From positions 3,224,001 through 3,288,000 of the forward strand of contig NZ_CP015453.1 in the NCBI RefSeq assembly GCF_003096095.1: a DNA stretch of 64,000 nt. Direction: 5' to 3'. The position numbers and the translations under genes were made by a program. Position 1 is the first letter of the stretch. Every line of letters starts with the position of its first letter. Shown here one piece after another: positions 16,060-25,012 of this stretch. Source of the DNA: Dietzia psychralcaliphila. GTDB taxonomy: Bacteria > Actinomycetota > Actinomycetes > Mycobacteriales > Mycobacteriaceae. The notes under the pieces were generated by a model. That model saw only the letters and a list, made by a program, of their open reading frames with translations. It had not been told where the DNA came from and made no database searches.

Positions 16060-17535
16060 ATGTCCCCCACCCCCTCCGCCGCCCCCGTCCGAGTGGCCGT
16101 CGTCGGATCCGGACCGGCGGGCGTCTACGCCTGCGAGGCCCTCCTGGCGTGGGCTGACCAGCACGGCAGGGACATCGTCGTGGACTGCCTCGACAAGCTG
16201 CCCGTGCCGTACGGCCTGCTGCGCCACGGCGTGGCCCCGGACCATCCACGGATCAAGGGCATCGCCCGCACGCTGGAGTCGATCGTCACCGACCCGCGGA
16301 TCCGCTTCCTCGGCAACGTCGAGTTCGGGCGTGACCTGACCCTGGACGACGTGCCCCGGCTCTACCACGCCGTCATCCTGGCCACCGGCGCCCTCGCCGA
16401 CCGCGAACTCGGCATCCCCGGCGAAGACCTCGAGGGCTCCTACGGGGCCGCGCAGTTCGTCACCTGGTACGACGGCCACCCGGACGCCGACCGCAACTGG
16501 GCCCTGACCGCCGAGCGCGCCGCGGTGGTGGGCGTGGGCAACGTCGCGCTCGACATCGCGCGGATGCTGGTGCGTACCCCCGAGCAGCTCGAGGCCACCG
16601 ACATCCCGGCGCACGTCCGCGAGGGCTTCGGGACCAGCGCCACCCGCGTCGTCACCGTGACCGGCCGCCGCGGCCCCGCCTACGCCAAGTTCACCCCCCT
16701 GGAGTTGCGGGAGATGGACAAGGTGGAGGGTGTCACCATCGTGGTGGAACCGGCCGACCTGAAATACGACGACGAGGCCCGCGACCACCTGGAGAACGAT
16801 CGCCGAGCCGGGCAGGTCTGCGATCAGCTGGCCAAGTGGGCGGCCGCGCAGGCGGAGGCGGGCCACGAGTCCGCCGACGCGGCCGAGGAGGCCGCGCTCG
16901 CCGCCGGCGGTCGCGTGGTGCGTTTCCGCTTCCACCGCAGCCCCGTCGAGGTCCTCGGCCCCGACGGGTTCGTCACCGGCCTCCGGCTGGAGCGCACCGA
17001 GCCGGACGGAACCCGGGTGCGGGCCACCGGCGAGTTCGAGGAACTGGCCGTGGACGCCGTCTACCGGGCGGTCGGCTACAAGTCCGACCCGCTCGAGGGC
17101 GTGCCCTTCGACGAGACCACCTCCACCATTCCCAACGACGGCGGACGGGTGCTCACCAAACCCGGTGGCGAGCCCGTGCAGGGGCTGTTCGCCACCGGGT
17201 GGGTCAAGCGCGGACCGACCGGGGTGATCGGCACCAACCGGCACTGCGCGGTGGACACGGTGCACGCCCTCACCGACGACATCGAGGCCGGCACCCTGTT
17301 CGACCCCGCCGACACCGACCCGCAGTCCGTCCGCGATCTGCTCGCCGAGCGGGGCGTGGCCGTGGTCGACGGCACGGGGTGGGCGGCGATCGACTCCCGC
17401 GAACGCGCACTGGGGCAGGCCGCGGGCCGCGAACGCACGAAGCTCGGGGGGCGGGAGGAGATGCTCGCCGCGGCCCTGGAGTCCCAGCCCGGCCCCCTGG
17501 ACTCCCCCGTTTCTCCCGTCTCCCCCCAACCCTGA
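16060..17535 (+). CDS. fprA: ferredoxin/adrenodoxin-type NADP(+) reductase
   Basis: A 491-residue FAD enzyme like mycobacterial FprA and mammalian adrenodoxin reductase, which passes electrons from NADPH to ferredoxins for cytochromes P450 and other oxygenases. Seen are the FAD motif VAVVGSGPAGVYACEALL at residues 11-28, PYGLLRHGVAPDHPRIK, ATGALADRELGIPGEDL, the NADP motif VVGVGNVALDIARML near 180, and GLFATGWVKRGPTGVIGTNR near 395. The ATG at 16060 (MSPTPSAAP) is preferred over the open frame from 15979, which enters the divergent rhodanese gene. It is tail-to-tail with the DUF1023 gene with only ten bases between, and no terminator was seen. Confidence 0.92.
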   Translation: MSPTPSAAPVRVAVVGSGPAGVYACEALLAWADQHGRDIVVDCLDKLPVPYGLLRHGVAPDHPRIKGIARTLESIVTDPRIRFLGNVEFGRDLTLDDVPRLYHAVILATGALADRELGIPGEDLEGSYGAAQFVTWYDGHPDADRNWALTAERAAVVGVGNVALDIARMLVRTPEQLEATDIPAHVREGFGTSATRVVTVTGRRGPAYAKFTPLELREMDKVEGVTIVVEPADLKYDDEARDHLENDRRAGQVCDQLAKWAAAQAEAGHESADAAEEAALAAGGRVVRFRFHRSPVEVLGPDGFVTGLRLERTEPDGTRVRATGEFEELAVDAVYRAVGYKSDPLEGVPFDETTSTIPNDGGRVLTKPGGEPVQGLFATGWVKRGPTGVIGTNRHCAVDTVHALTDDIEAGTLFDPADTDPQSVRDLLAERGVAVVDGTGWAAIDSRERALGQAAGRERTKLGGREEMLAAALESQPGPLDSPVSPVSPQP

Positions 17536-17545
17536 GTCCTCTGGG

Positions 17546-18982
17546 TCAGTCGGTGTCCGCCACGAGCCTGCCGATCTCCTCCAACGACACCGTCCCGCGG
17601 TCGAAGTAGGTCGAATGCGCGTCCCGGGTCGATCCCGGTCCGGAACCCGGTTCGGTCACGTCCACCGCGAGCCCGCCGAACTCCTCGGTCCCCGGCCGCT
17701 CGCCCAGCACCCCGGTAGTAGACCACCACGGCACCGGATCCCACCGCGTGGCCACACCCACCACCTCGTGATGAGCGGCCTGCCGCGCGGTCCCGCCCTC
17801 GTCTACCCGTTGCTCCGCCAGTGAGTCGACGGTCGCACCGGGGCTGCCCACGTGGATCATCCGGTCCGCGGCCAGCCCGCTCGGGTCCGCCGACGCCGCA
17901 CCCAGGACAGCTGAGCCGTAGCTGTAGCCCACGACGGCGTGCGGGGAGTCCCGACCGTCCATGCTCTCGACCGCGTCCAGGCCCGCCGCGAAGGTCCGCA
18001 GGTCCTGCGCATGCTCGCGCGCGGATGCGGTGGAGAACCCGGCCGCGGCGACGTCGTCCGGGGCGTCGTAGCCCTGCCACGACACGGACACGCACGACCC
18101 GGCGGTCGGATCGCCGGGACCGGCGTCAGGACGTGCACTCGCCTCGCACACCGCTCCCGCGCGATCGGCGGTGCGATCGATCGACTCCAACGACGAGCCC
18201 GTGCCGGGGATCAACGTGACCACGCTGTCCGCGCCGTCGGGATCACCACTCGCCACCACCGCCCGGCCGTCCGGGTGCAGCGCGAGCAGGTGACGGGCGG
18301 GGTCCTCGGCCAGGTGCGCGGTCAGTTCAACGAGCCCCGGGCCCTCACCCGCCTCGAGCAGCCTGCGCAGCCGCGTCCGGTTGATCGCGTCCCGCGTGGC
18401 GGAGGAGACCCCGGCGACCGACCCCAGTTCCGGGTGGTCGCGCGCGAGTCGCTCCCGTTCTGCCGGGCCGAGCGAGTGCCAAAGTTCGGCGACGTCGCGG
18501 GGATCGTCGTCGGTCGACCCTGAGAGATCGATGCAGGCCACTGTCTCGGCGTCCGTGTAGCCGGCGAGTGATTCCGCCGCTTCGCGCAGTCGGACCGTCA
18601 GGGCCAGATCGGCATCGGCGACCGCCGTGACGTCGCCCCGGCCCGGGCGCACCCGCTCGTCGTCAACCCAGTTGATCAGCGCCCTCGACAGTCTCGAACC
18701 CTCCACCCTCAGGACGTCCGCCAGGTAGAGGCAGGCGCCGGAGACCATTCTGGCCTCGGCGGCCGCGTCCCCCACGCGGCTGCGGGCCTGCGCCCCCGCG
18801 TGGCCCGACCAGCCGCCGCCGACCGCAGCGTCTCCCTCAGAACCTGTACCTCCTCCGAGCCTGCGGGCCACCGAGTCCAGGTCAGCAGCCGTGTCCGCAA
18901 CCGCCCGGCCCACCGCCGCGGCCCGGGACTCGGCGTGGTCGAGGGCCACAACCAGCGCCTCAACCCGCTGCGCCGGCGACAC
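17546..18982 (-). CDS. alpha/beta hydrolase (DUF1023 family) with N-terminal helical region
   Basis: A 478-residue protein with an N-terminal helical half that resembles ESX-substrate-like helical bundles and a C-terminal DUF1023 alpha/beta-hydrolase. The nucleophile elbow is GYSYGS (about residue 365), preceded by VVTLIPGTGSS and followed by HVGSPGA. The late His is probably in DAHSTYFDRGTVS. DUF1023 proteins are common in Mycobacteriales, often beside type VII-like small proteins; their substrate is unknown. The GTG at 18982 (VSPAQRVEALV) overlaps the upstream gene by 23 bases; the frame open to 19261 is out-of-frame sequence of that gene. No signal peptide is seen, so export, if any, would need a type VII-like route. 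Confidence 0.8.
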   Translation of the reverse strand: MSPAQRVEALVVALDHAESRAAAVGRAVADTAADLDSVARRLGGGTGSEGDAAVGGGWSGHAGAQARSRVGDAAAEARMVSGACLYLADVLRVEGSRLSRALINWVDDERVRPGRGDVTAVADADLALTVRLREAAESLAGYTDAETVACIDLSGSTDDDPRDVAELWHSLGPAERERLARDHPELGSVAGVSSATRDAINRTRLRRLLEAGEGPGLVELTAHLAEDPARHLLALHPDGRAVVASGDPDGADSVVTLIPGTGSSLESIDRTADRAGAVCEASARPDAGPGDPTAGSCVSVSWQGYDAPDDVAAAGFSTASAREHAQDLRTFAAGLDAVESMDGRDSPHAVVGYSYGSAVLGAASADPSGLAADRMIHVGSPGATVDSLAEQRVDEGGTARQAAHHEVVGVATRWDPVPWWSTTGVLGERPGTEEFGGLAVDVTEPGSGPGSTRDAHSTYFDRGTVSLEEIGRLVADTD

Positions 18983-19436
18983 GGCGGGCCACCTCCTCGT
19001 CGGTCTCCAGCAGTAGCTGCGCCGCACTCTCCATACGCTCGGCGATCTGCTCGGTCTCCACAGCCGAGTCCTGCGCCCTTCGTGCCAGCAGCGCAGCGCA
19101 CTCCTCCAGCGCCGCCCCGCTGAGCACTCCACCGGGCGGCGCGGCACCGGCCCCTCCCGCCGCGGCGGACGCCTCACCGAGCGCCGCGGCCAGCGAGCTG
19201 GTCTCTCCGAGCACGGCGGCCAGCGATCCCGCCTGCTCCGCCGCACGCACCCCGGCCTCACGAACCCGGGTCGCCTCGGCCACCACCGCGACCCGCTCGA
19301 ACGCCACCAGCGCCGCCGCGACCGGCCCCACTCCCGCTCCCGCGACTGATCCCGGGCCCACTCCCGCTCCCGGGCCTGCTTCCGGCCCTGCTCCCGCGAC
19401 CGGCCCCGCTCCCGCTCCCGCGACTAATCCCGCCAT
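18960..19436 (-). CDS. small helical protein with Gly/Ala/Pro repeats, WXG-like partner of the DUF1023 hydrolase
   Basis: 158 residues. The first 40 are GAGPVAG-type repeats (DNA 19317-19436), then about 110 residues of helix-forming sequence such as FERVAVVAEATRVREAG and LLARRAQDSAVETEQIAERM, with regular spacing of small and charged residues like WXG100/EspA-type proteins, though no WXG is seen. The stop overlaps the hydrolase start. The ATG at 19436 has GGGAGGGGG upstream, in preference to the adjacent TTG. This is known as a frequent partner layout for DUF1023 hydrolases. A function in type VII-like secretion is inference. Confidence 0.68.
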   Translation of the reverse strand: MAGLVAGAGAGPVAGAGPEAGPGAGVGPGSVAGAGVGPVAAALVAFERVAVVAEATRVREAGVRAAEQAGSLAAVLGETSSLAAALGEASAAAGGAGAAPPGGVLSGAALEECAALLARRAQDSAVETEQIAERMESAAQLLLETDEEVARRVAGAAG

Positions 19437-19558
19437 CAACCCCGCCCCCTCCCGGCCCGACAGTCCGGGCCGCTCGGGACCTCACGCTAGGTGCACGGCC
19501 GGGCCGGATGCGGCCCGTGAGAGGGGTCGGTGGATTGATCGGACGACCATCCACAGGC

Positions 19559-20167
19559 TCAGTCCAGGACGCGGTGGACGCGCCTGCCGGGGGTGCGCGT
19601 GAACCCGAACCGGGCATAGGCCCCGGCGAGCGACTCGTCGGCCGCGACCGCCACCACCACGTCTCCGGCGGGCAGTGACGCGATCAGCCTGCGGGTCAGG
19701 AGCAGTGCCGAACACCGCGTCCCCGGGCGCTGGGCCAACGCCATGATCGCCCACCGGCGACCATCCGGGGTGTCAGGTCCCACGGCATCCGTAGGAGACA
19801 ACCCCACGGACATCAGCAGTGCCCCGGCCAGGACCACTCCGAGGATCCCACCCAGGACCACCAACACCAGGGGACGGTGATCGAACTCCGCCACGAACGC
19901 GCTGAACCCGAGACCGAAGAACGCCAGCCCAAGCACTGTTGCCACCACGACGTCGAGGACGGGCCGGTACCGGCAGAAGATCACCATCCCGTCCCGGTCC
20001 GCCGATTCGTACACGGCCCGGCGCAGCACATACGGGGCGATGGTCGCCAGCGCCGCGGCCCAGGCGAGTGCCGCCGCGGGACGACTGCGGGTGTATGCCC
20101 TGGCCACGAGCCAGGCCAGGGCACCGGTGTGCCACCAGGGTGCCGGATCACCGGGTGCAGACGTCAC
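19559..20167 (-). CDS. membrane protein with C-terminal GNAT-like domain
   Basis: 202 residues. Three hydrophobic segments at about 30-50, 70-92 and 98-120 form a membrane part. The last 70 residues look like the core of a GNAT acetyltransferase: RWAIMALAQRPGTRCSALLL (acyl-CoA loop position, where R/Q-x-x-G-x-G/A is expected), then VVVAVAADESLAGAYARFGFTRTP, the classic final strand-helix-strand with the Phe-Gly-Phe. The GNAT fold would be short because it lacks the first helices, so enzymatic activity is uncertain. The start is GTG at 20167. It is followed upstream by a DUF1648 membrane protein 40 bases away on the same strand. Not recognised as a named gene. Confidence 0.62.
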   Translation of the reverse strand: MTSAPGDPAPWWHTGALAWLVARAYTRSRPAAALAWAAALATIAPYVLRRAVYESADRDGMVIFCRYRPVLDVVVATVLGLAFFGLGFSAFVAEFDHRPLVLVVLGGILGVVLAGALLMSVGLSPTDAVGPDTPDGRRWAIMALAQRPGTRCSALLLTRRLIASLPAGDVVVAVAADESLAGAYARFGFTRTPGRRVHRVLD

Positions 20168-20188
20168 GGCGGGGTTTCCTCTTTCCGG

Positions 20189-20218
20189 GCTCAGAGCAGG
20201 TGGGAGCTCAGAGCAGGT
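20189..20218. repeat. 17-base-period direct duplication across a stop codon
   Basis: The 13-base sequence GCTCAGAGCAGGT occurs at 20189-20201 and 20206-20218. The second copy includes the stop of the DUF1648 gene, so the end of the gene was copied into the spacer. Confidence 0.6.
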
Positions 20219-20777
20219 CGGGCTGTTCGGCGTACCGGCTGCCGGCGTACATGCGCACCATCACCGCGACGATCCCGGCGCCGAACACAGCCAACCCGCC
20301 GAACAGGAACTCCTCCGGCATCCGCTGATCCGGAGTCTCGGCTGCGCGCACGATCCCCACCTGCATCGCCACCAGCAGCGCCAGGGTGACCACCGTGATC
20401 AACCACAGATCCTCACGCAGTAGCCGCTCGAACCGGCGAAGCCTCGGCGCCGTGGCCGTCCACCACTCCTTGTTGGGTCCGTTGATGAACTCAGGCGCCC
20501 GGAGAACGATGAGCGTGGTCAGCAGCGGGAGAGGCAGCACCATCAGCAGCGGCAACAGCGCCGAGAACGCCAGAGCGCCGGCTTTGCTGGACCAGCCGTC
20601 AGGCTCCCCGCCAGAGCGGAAGTGAATAGGGACGCGCTCCGGCAAGACCACCACCTGCCAGGCCAGCACCGCCAGCCAGACCACAACCGTGGCCACGACC
20701 AGGATCAGGATCCAGGTGCTGGTCGGTTCCTTCGGGAGGTCGCGGGCCTCGTCGGCAACCGAATTCGTCGTCGTCAT
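20208..20777 (-). CDS. DUF1648-domain membrane protein
   Basis: 189 residues with four or five hydrophobic helices (about 22-46, 66-92, 125-143, 155-175). The sequence LPERVPIHFRSGGEPDGWSSK at about 49-70 is the DUF1648 signature, found in membrane proteins next to small regulators. The function is unknown. The start is the ATG at 20777. The stop codon lies inside a 17-base-spaced direct repeat (20189-20218), so the 3' end has been duplicated. Upstream on the same strand is purT, with 60 bases between. Confidence 0.75.
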   Translation of the reverse strand: MTTTNSVADEARDLPKEPTSTWILILVVATVVVWLAVLAWQVVVLPERVPIHFRSGGEPDGWSSKAGALAFSALLPLLMVLPLPLLTTLIVLRAPEFINGPNKEWWTATAPRLRRFERLLREDLWLITVVTLALLVAMQVGIVRAAETPDQRMPEEFLFGGLAVFGAGIVAVMVRMYAGSRYAEQPDLL

Positions 20778-20837
20778 GGCACTCTCGTCGTCGTCATATG
20801 GCGGGCCGTCCCGCCCCGGGGGCGGTGCGGTGCACGC

Positions 20838-22166
20838 CTACCTCACCACCGTCACACGAGAGGCGGCTTCGCGGGCCCGCCCACGGGCGGTCTCCACGTC
20901 CTCGGCGGTGGCCACGGCCACGCCCATGCGGCGGAACTCGCTGGCCGAGGGCTTGCCGAACAGCCGCAGATCCGTCTCCGGCACCGCGAGCGCGCGGGCC
21001 ACACCCTCGAACCCGACCCCCGCGGTGGTCCCCTCGCCCGCAGAGCAGCCGCCCCCGGTGCCCTCTCCCCCGGCGCCGTCCCCGTTGACACCGTCTCCGT
21101 TGACACCGTCGTCGCCGATTCCGGCGCCGCCGTAGATCACCGCCGACGCGCCCGGGCTGGACATGGTCGTGACCACCGGTAGGCCCAGGACAGCCCGCGC
21201 GTGCATGTCGAACTCGCTGAGTACCTGACTGCGCAGCGTCACCAGACCGGTGTCGTGGGGCCGCGGGCTGACCTCGGAGAAGTACACGTCGACCCCCTGG
21301 ACGAACAGCTCCACGCCGAACACGCCTACCCCGCCGAGCGCGCCGGTCACGCGCGCCGCCACCGAGCGCGCCGAGTCGTAGGCGTCTTGCGTCATGGCCT
21401 GCGGCTGCCACGACTCCACGTAGTCCCCGCGTTCCTGGCGATGACCGATCGGCTCGCAGAAGTCGGTCCGGATGCGCCCCGTCTCCGGGTCCACGCTGCG
21501 GACGGTGAGCAGGGTGATCTCGTACTCGAAGTCCACGAACGACTCCACGATCACACGCGCCCCCGCCACCCGCGCGCCGGACTGCGCGTAGGTCCAGGCG
21601 CCGTCCACGTCCTCGGGGCCGTGGAGGGAGGACTGCCCTTTGCCCGACGACGACATCGTGGGCTTGACCAGGCACGGGAACCCGATCTCGGTGCACGCCA
21701 GCTGCAGTTCCTCCAGGGATGAAGCGAACGCGTACCTGCTTGTGGGCAGGCCCAACTCCTCGGCCGCCAGGCGCCGGATGCCCTCGCGGTCCATGGTCAG
21801 CTGCACGGCCCGGGCGGTGGGCACGACACGAGCCAGGCCGTCCTGCTCGATCTGCGCCAGCGCCGCCGTGGCGATGGCCTCGATTTCCGGCAGGATCACC
21901 TGCGGCTTCTCCAGTTCCACCACCCGGCGCACCTCGTCGGCGTCCGTCATGTCGATGGTGTGGCTGCGGTGCGCGACCTGGTGGGCGGGGGCGCCGGCGT
22001 ACCGGTCCACCGCGATCACCTCCACGCCCAGGCGCTGCAGCGCGATCGTCACCTCCTTACCGAGCTCACCCGAGCCCAGCAGCATCACGCGGGTGGCCGA
22101 GTCCGAACCCGGCGTCCCGAAGCGGTCGACGACTGGCGGGGCGAGGGGATCGTGCGCTGCGGTCAT
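20838..22166 (-). CDS. purT: formate-dependent phosphoribosylglycinamide formyltransferase
   Basis: PurT forms formyl-GAR from formate, ATP and GAR in purine synthesis, replacing PurN. The 442-residue ATP-grasp protein shows [22 protein letters not shown] near the N-terminus, LPEIEAIAT, the ATP-grasp [16 protein letters not shown] (about residue 150) and [15 protein letters not shown]. Between SAVIYGG and [11 protein letters not shown] there is a Gly-rich insertion of about 30 residues (DNA 21046-21130) containing two exact 15-bp units that encode GVNGD. Other PurTs have only a short loop here. ATG at 22166 is used; a GTG three codons earlier is possible. It is alone in its transcription unit unless the two downstream membrane genes follow it. 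Confidence 0.93.
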   Translation of the reverse strand: MTAAHDPLAPPVVDRFGTPGSDSATRVMLLGSGELGKEVTIALQRLGVEVIAVDRYAGAPAHQVAHRSHTIDMTDADEVRRVVELEKPQVILPEIEAIATAALAQIEQDGLARVVPTARAVQLTMDREGIRRLAAEELGLPTSRYAFASSLEELQLACTEIGFPCLVKPTMSSSGKGQSSLHGPEDVDGAWTYAQSGARVAGARVIVESFVDFEYEITLLTVRSVDPETGRIRTDFCEPIGHRQERGDYVESWQPQAMTQDAYDSARSVAARVTGALGGVGVFGVELFVQGVDVYFSEVSPRPHDTGLVTLRSQVLSEFDMHARAVLGLPVVTTMSSPGASAVIYGGAGIGDDGVNGDGVNGDGAGGEGTGGGCSAGEGTTAGVGFEGVARALAVPETDLRLFGKPSASEFRRMGVAVATAEDVETARGRAREAASRVTVVR

Positions 22167-22217
22167 GCCGCCCACGCTAGTAGACCTGCGGCGACTGCCG
22201 GAACGCGGATGATCAGA

Positions 22218-22256
22218 CGCCCGGGCCCGACACCGTGGAGGTGCCGGGCCCGGGCG
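22218..22256 (-). terminator. terminator after the first two-cysteine secreted gene
   Basis: Arms 22218-22234 and 22240-22256 form a 17-pair stem with a 5-base loop. The one imperfect pair is A/C on the plus strand and becomes U-G in a minus-strand transcript, so the hairpin is best in that orientation. It lies 25 bases after the stop at 22281. Confidence 0.75.
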
Positions 22257-22280
22257 GTGACGCGACGAGGAGAACCGGAA

Positions 22281-23045
22281 TCACTCCACGGTCTCGACCG
22301 GGATGTCGCCGTCGTCGGTATCGTCACCGGCGTCGCCGAGTGAACCCAGCAGGGTCGCACCCGTCTCGACGCTCCCGCCCGAGATCATGTCGGGGCTGAC
22401 GATCTCGAGGGAGCCGCCCGGGATCCGGCCGTTGATCTGGTCGGCGACGACCTGCGGGTCGATGCCGAAGCTCACGTCGAGGCCCTCCTCGTCAGCGCCC
22501 GGCGGAACACAGATCGTCGCTGCCGCCGCGGCCTCGGTGGGCGTCGGGGCAGTCCACGTCACGTCTCCGTCTGCAGCGACGGCGACCCCGCCCGTACCGA
22601 ACAGCGCGAGCGGAGCCACTGCGCCGACGACTCCACCGTTGTCCACTGTGCCCTCGTAGGCGAGGGGATCGCCGTCGCCGTCAACGCCGAGAACCGACAC
22701 TCCGCCTGCACCTTCGATCGCGGTGATCAGGTCGATCGCCGCGACCAGATCGCTGAGATCCAGACCGGAGGGGTCGACGCCAAGCGTCTCGACTGTGCTG
22801 TACGGCATCGTGAAGCCCAGACACTGCTGATCGACACCCGTCTCATTGGTGTACGTGACCGTCGGACCGCCTTCGGCGTTCCCGGAGACGGTCACGGGGC
22901 CGTTGAGCGCGGTGGCGGCGAGTCCGAGGTCGGCTGCGATCTCGGACGAGCCCTGGGCACCTGCGATTCCGGCGCCCGCGAGGACTGCTCCGGAGGCCAA
23001 GGCCACCGCGGATGCGCCGGCGACGAAGCGGGTACGTGAGAACAT
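22281..23045 (-). CDS. secreted two-cysteine protein, member A
   Basis: 254 residues with a Sec signal peptide (RTRFVAGASAVALASGAVL, cleavage probably after AGAQG). The mature part has TVTYTNETGVDQQCLGFTMP (first cysteine, after an Asn-Thr-type turn) and VTWTAPTPTEAAAAATICVPP (second cysteine, after a Trp-x-Ala strand). This two-site layout recurs in five other secreted proteins of the window. The C-terminus is an Asp/Gly/Glu-rich tail after GATLLGSLGD. No known domain was recognised. It is transcribed away from the divergent mcr gene; a CRP/GlxR-like site lies 84 bases upstream. Confidence 0.78.
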   Translation of the reverse strand: MFSRTRFVAGASAVALASGAVLAGAGIAGAQGSSEIAADLGLAATALNGPVTVSGNAEGGPTVTYTNETGVDQQCLGFTMPYSTVETLGVDPSGLDLSDLVAAIDLITAIEGAGGVSVLGVDGDGDPLAYEGTVDNGGVVGAVAPLALFGTGGVAVAADGDVTWTAPTPTEAAAAATICVPPGADEEGLDVSFGIDPQVVADQINGRIPGGSLEIVSPDMISGGSVETGATLLGSLGDAGDDTDDGDIPVETVE

Positions 23046-23128
23046 GGATGCTCCTTGGAATGAGGGGATTCCACCGCGTTGAGGACCGCGGTGACACTTG
23101 CGGACGTTCGGGGAACGCCTGAGCGGAG

Positions 23129-23144
23129 TGTCACACAGATCACA
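23129..23144. promoter_or_regulatory. CRP/GlxR-like operator in the divergent secreted A / mcr region
   Basis: TGTCA, six bases, TCACA fits the TGTGA-N6-TCACA pattern of CRP/GlxR with one mismatch. A shorter relative (TGTTACAGATCACA) lies at 50865-50878 ahead of the other secreted cluster. The rest of 23046-23309 holds no gene. Confidence 0.4.
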
Positions 23145-23309
23145 GCTACGTTTCAGGTAAGCGGCGAAAACTTCCTCGAGAGTGAGTTCATACTAACTTT
23201 CTTATTAACCCTGGCCACAGCCGCACCAAGAGCAACATCGCCGTCACATCGGACCGCACCACGACCGAAGCGATAGCGTGTGTGCAAAGCCACACGAAAG
23301 GGCACACCT

Positions 23310-24404
23310 GTGACCACTGCCTCCTCCGGCCCCCTGGCCGGCATCCGCGTCGTCGAACTCAACGGCATCGGCCCCGGCCCCCACGCCTGCATGATGCTCG
23401 CCGATCTGGGCGCCGACGTCGTGACCGTCATGCGCCCCGGCGAGCTCGCCAAGTCCGCCGACGGCTGGGCGCACATCACCCGACGGGGCCGGACCGTGGT
23501 GGAGGCCGACCTCAAGAGCGAGGACGGGCTGGCGCAGGTCCAGGGCCTGATCGCCAAGGCCGACGTGTTGGTCGAGGGCTTCCGCCCCGGTGTCACCGAG
23601 CGCATGGGCCTCGGTCCCGACGAGTGCCTCGAGTCCAATCCGCGGCTGGTCTACGCGCGGATGACCGGCTGGGGCCAGTACGGCCCACTCGCGCACACCG
23701 CCGGACACGACCTCAACTACATCTCGCTCACCGGGCACCTCAACGCCACCGCCCGCAAGGGCGAGCGCCCGGTGCCGCCGCTCAACCTCGTCGGCGACTT
23801 CGGCGGCGGCTCGATGTTCCTCATCCAGGGCATCCTCGCCGCGATCATCGAGCGCGCCACTTCCGGCAAGGGCCAGGTCATCGACACCGCCATGACCGAC
23901 GGCGCTTCCGTGCTTGGCCAGTTCCAGTGGGCCATGCGCGCACGCGACCAGTGGTCGGACGTCGCCGGGACCAACATGCTCGACACCGGGTTCCCGTTCT
24001 ACGACGTCTACACCTGTTCAGACGGCAAGTTCATGGCAGTGGGCTGCCTCGAGCCGCAGTTCTACGCGGAGTTCGCGCGACTGCTGGGTATCGACGGCGA
24101 GGGCATGCCCGGCCAGTTCGACATGGACCGCTGGGACGAGCTGCGCGAGGTCATCGCCGGCAAGTTCGCCGAGAAGACCCGCGACGAGTGGGCCGAGCTC
24201 TTCGACGGCACCGACGCGTGCACGACCCCGGTGCTGACCTACACCGAGGCCCTGTCCCATCCCCATATGACGGCGAGGGAGACCTTCGTCGAGGTCGGCG
24301 GGGACATGGGGCCGTCGCCCGCTCCGCGATTCTCGCGCACACCGGCCGGTGTGCCGGTCGCGCCGCCGCATGAGGTGACGTCCGTCGATCAGGTCTGGGC
24401 CTGA
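23310..24404 (+). CDS. mcr: CoA-transferase family III / alpha-methylacyl-CoA racemase-like
   Basis: 364 residues of the family III CoA-transferase fold. The close match to mycobacterial alpha-methylacyl-CoA racemase is GIGPGPHACMMLADLGADVV near the N-terminus, YGPLAHTAGHDLNYISLTGHL (His126-type catalytic residue), LVGDFGGGSMFLIQGILA (Asp156-type) and GKGQVIDTAMTDGASVL. Racemisation of 2-methylacyl-CoAs in branched fatty acid or sterol side-chain breakdown is expected. The GTG at 23310 (VTTASSGPLAG) has GAAAGGG upstream; the earlier GTG at 23280 is not supported by a site. Two bases separate its stop from the GntR gene, so they are coupled. Confidence 0.88.
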   Translation: MTTASSGPLAGIRVVELNGIGPGPHACMMLADLGADVVTVMRPGELAKSADGWAHITRRGRTVVEADLKSEDGLAQVQGLIAKADVLVEGFRPGVTERMGLGPDECLESNPRLVYARMTGWGQYGPLAHTAGHDLNYISLTGHLNATARKGERPVPPLNLVGDFGGGSMFLIQGILAAIIERATSGKGQVIDTAMTDGASVLGQFQWAMRARDQWSDVAGTNMLDTGFPFYDVYTCSDGKFMAVGCLEPQFYAEFARLLGIDGEGMPGQFDMDRWDELREVIAGKFAEKTRDEWAELFDGTDACTTPVLTYTEALSHPHMTARETFVEVGGDMGPSPAPRFSRTPAGVPVAPPHEVTSVDQVWA

Positions 24405-24406
24405 GC

Positions 24407-25006
24407 ATGAGCGAGCCGGGTGCTGCGGCCGGGGCGCAGGGCGCTGACCCCCGCGGCCCCGGCTCGGCCCCGGCAGCGGCGGGCACTGCTCCGGCAGCGG
24501 TGGGCTCTGCTCCGGCAGCGGTGGGCTCTGCGCCGGTGGCGCGCGGCTCGGCCCCGGTAGCGGCGGGCTCTGCGCCGGCGGCGCGTGGCTCGGCCCCGGC
24601 AACGGAGGGCTCTGCGCCGGCCGCGCGCGGCTCCCGGGTGGCCGGAATGTCTCTCGCCGTGGACCCCGCCTCGGCTGAGCCGCCGTTTCGCCAGCTCAAG
24701 GGGCAGATAGTCGAGGGTGTCAAGCGGGGCGCGCTGACCCCGGGGACGCGTCTGCCCGCTGTGCGGAAGCTCGCGGAGGAGGTCGGTGTCTCCACCGCCA
24801 CCGCCGCGAAGGTCTACCGCGAACTCGAGGAGTCGGGGGTACTGGAGGGCCGCGGCCGCTCGGGGACGTTCGTCTCGGCCGCCGATCTACCCGGCTCTGT
24901 GCTGGCCCGAGCCGCGGAGGAGTTCGCGGAGCGTGCCGCGGGCTCGGGTTTCGGTGCCGAGGAGGCCGTGGCCGCGGTCCGCAACGCCTTCGGGAATCTC
25001 GGCTGA
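24407..25006 (+). CDS. GntR/YtrA-type regulator with heptapeptide-repeat N-terminus
   Basis: 199 residues. The C-terminal 120 are a short GntR-family wing-helix protein: PPFRQLKGQIVEGVKRGALTP, LPAVRKLAEEVGVSTATAAKVYRELEESGVLEGRGRSGTFV, followed by a helical stretch without an effector domain, as in the YtrA subfamily. Residues 19-74 are eight copies of a GSAPAAR-type heptapeptide (24461-24628), an extension I know of in no relative. An internal ATG at 24647 (MSLAVDPASAEPPF) would make the normal-sized protein. The first ATG sits two bases after the mcr stop. Likely control of its own operon. Confidence 0.82.
   Translation: MSEPGAAAGAQGADPRGPGSAPAAAGTAPAAVGSAPAAVGSAPVARGSAPVAAGSAPAARGSAPATEGSAPAARGSRVAGMSLAVDPASAEPPFRQLKGQIVEGVKRGALTPGTRLPAVRKLAEEVGVSTATAAKVYRELEESGVLEGRGRSGTFVSAADLPGSVLARAAEEFAERAAGSGFGAEEAVAAVRNAFGNLG
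24461..24628 (+). repeat. 8 x 21-bp tandem repeat inside the GntR gene
   Basis: Eight 21-base units encoding the heptapeptide GSAPAxx, in frame with the regulator and ending 18 bases before an internal ATG. Copies differ mainly at the seventh codon. Confidence 0.8.
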
Positions 25007-25012
25007 CCGGGC

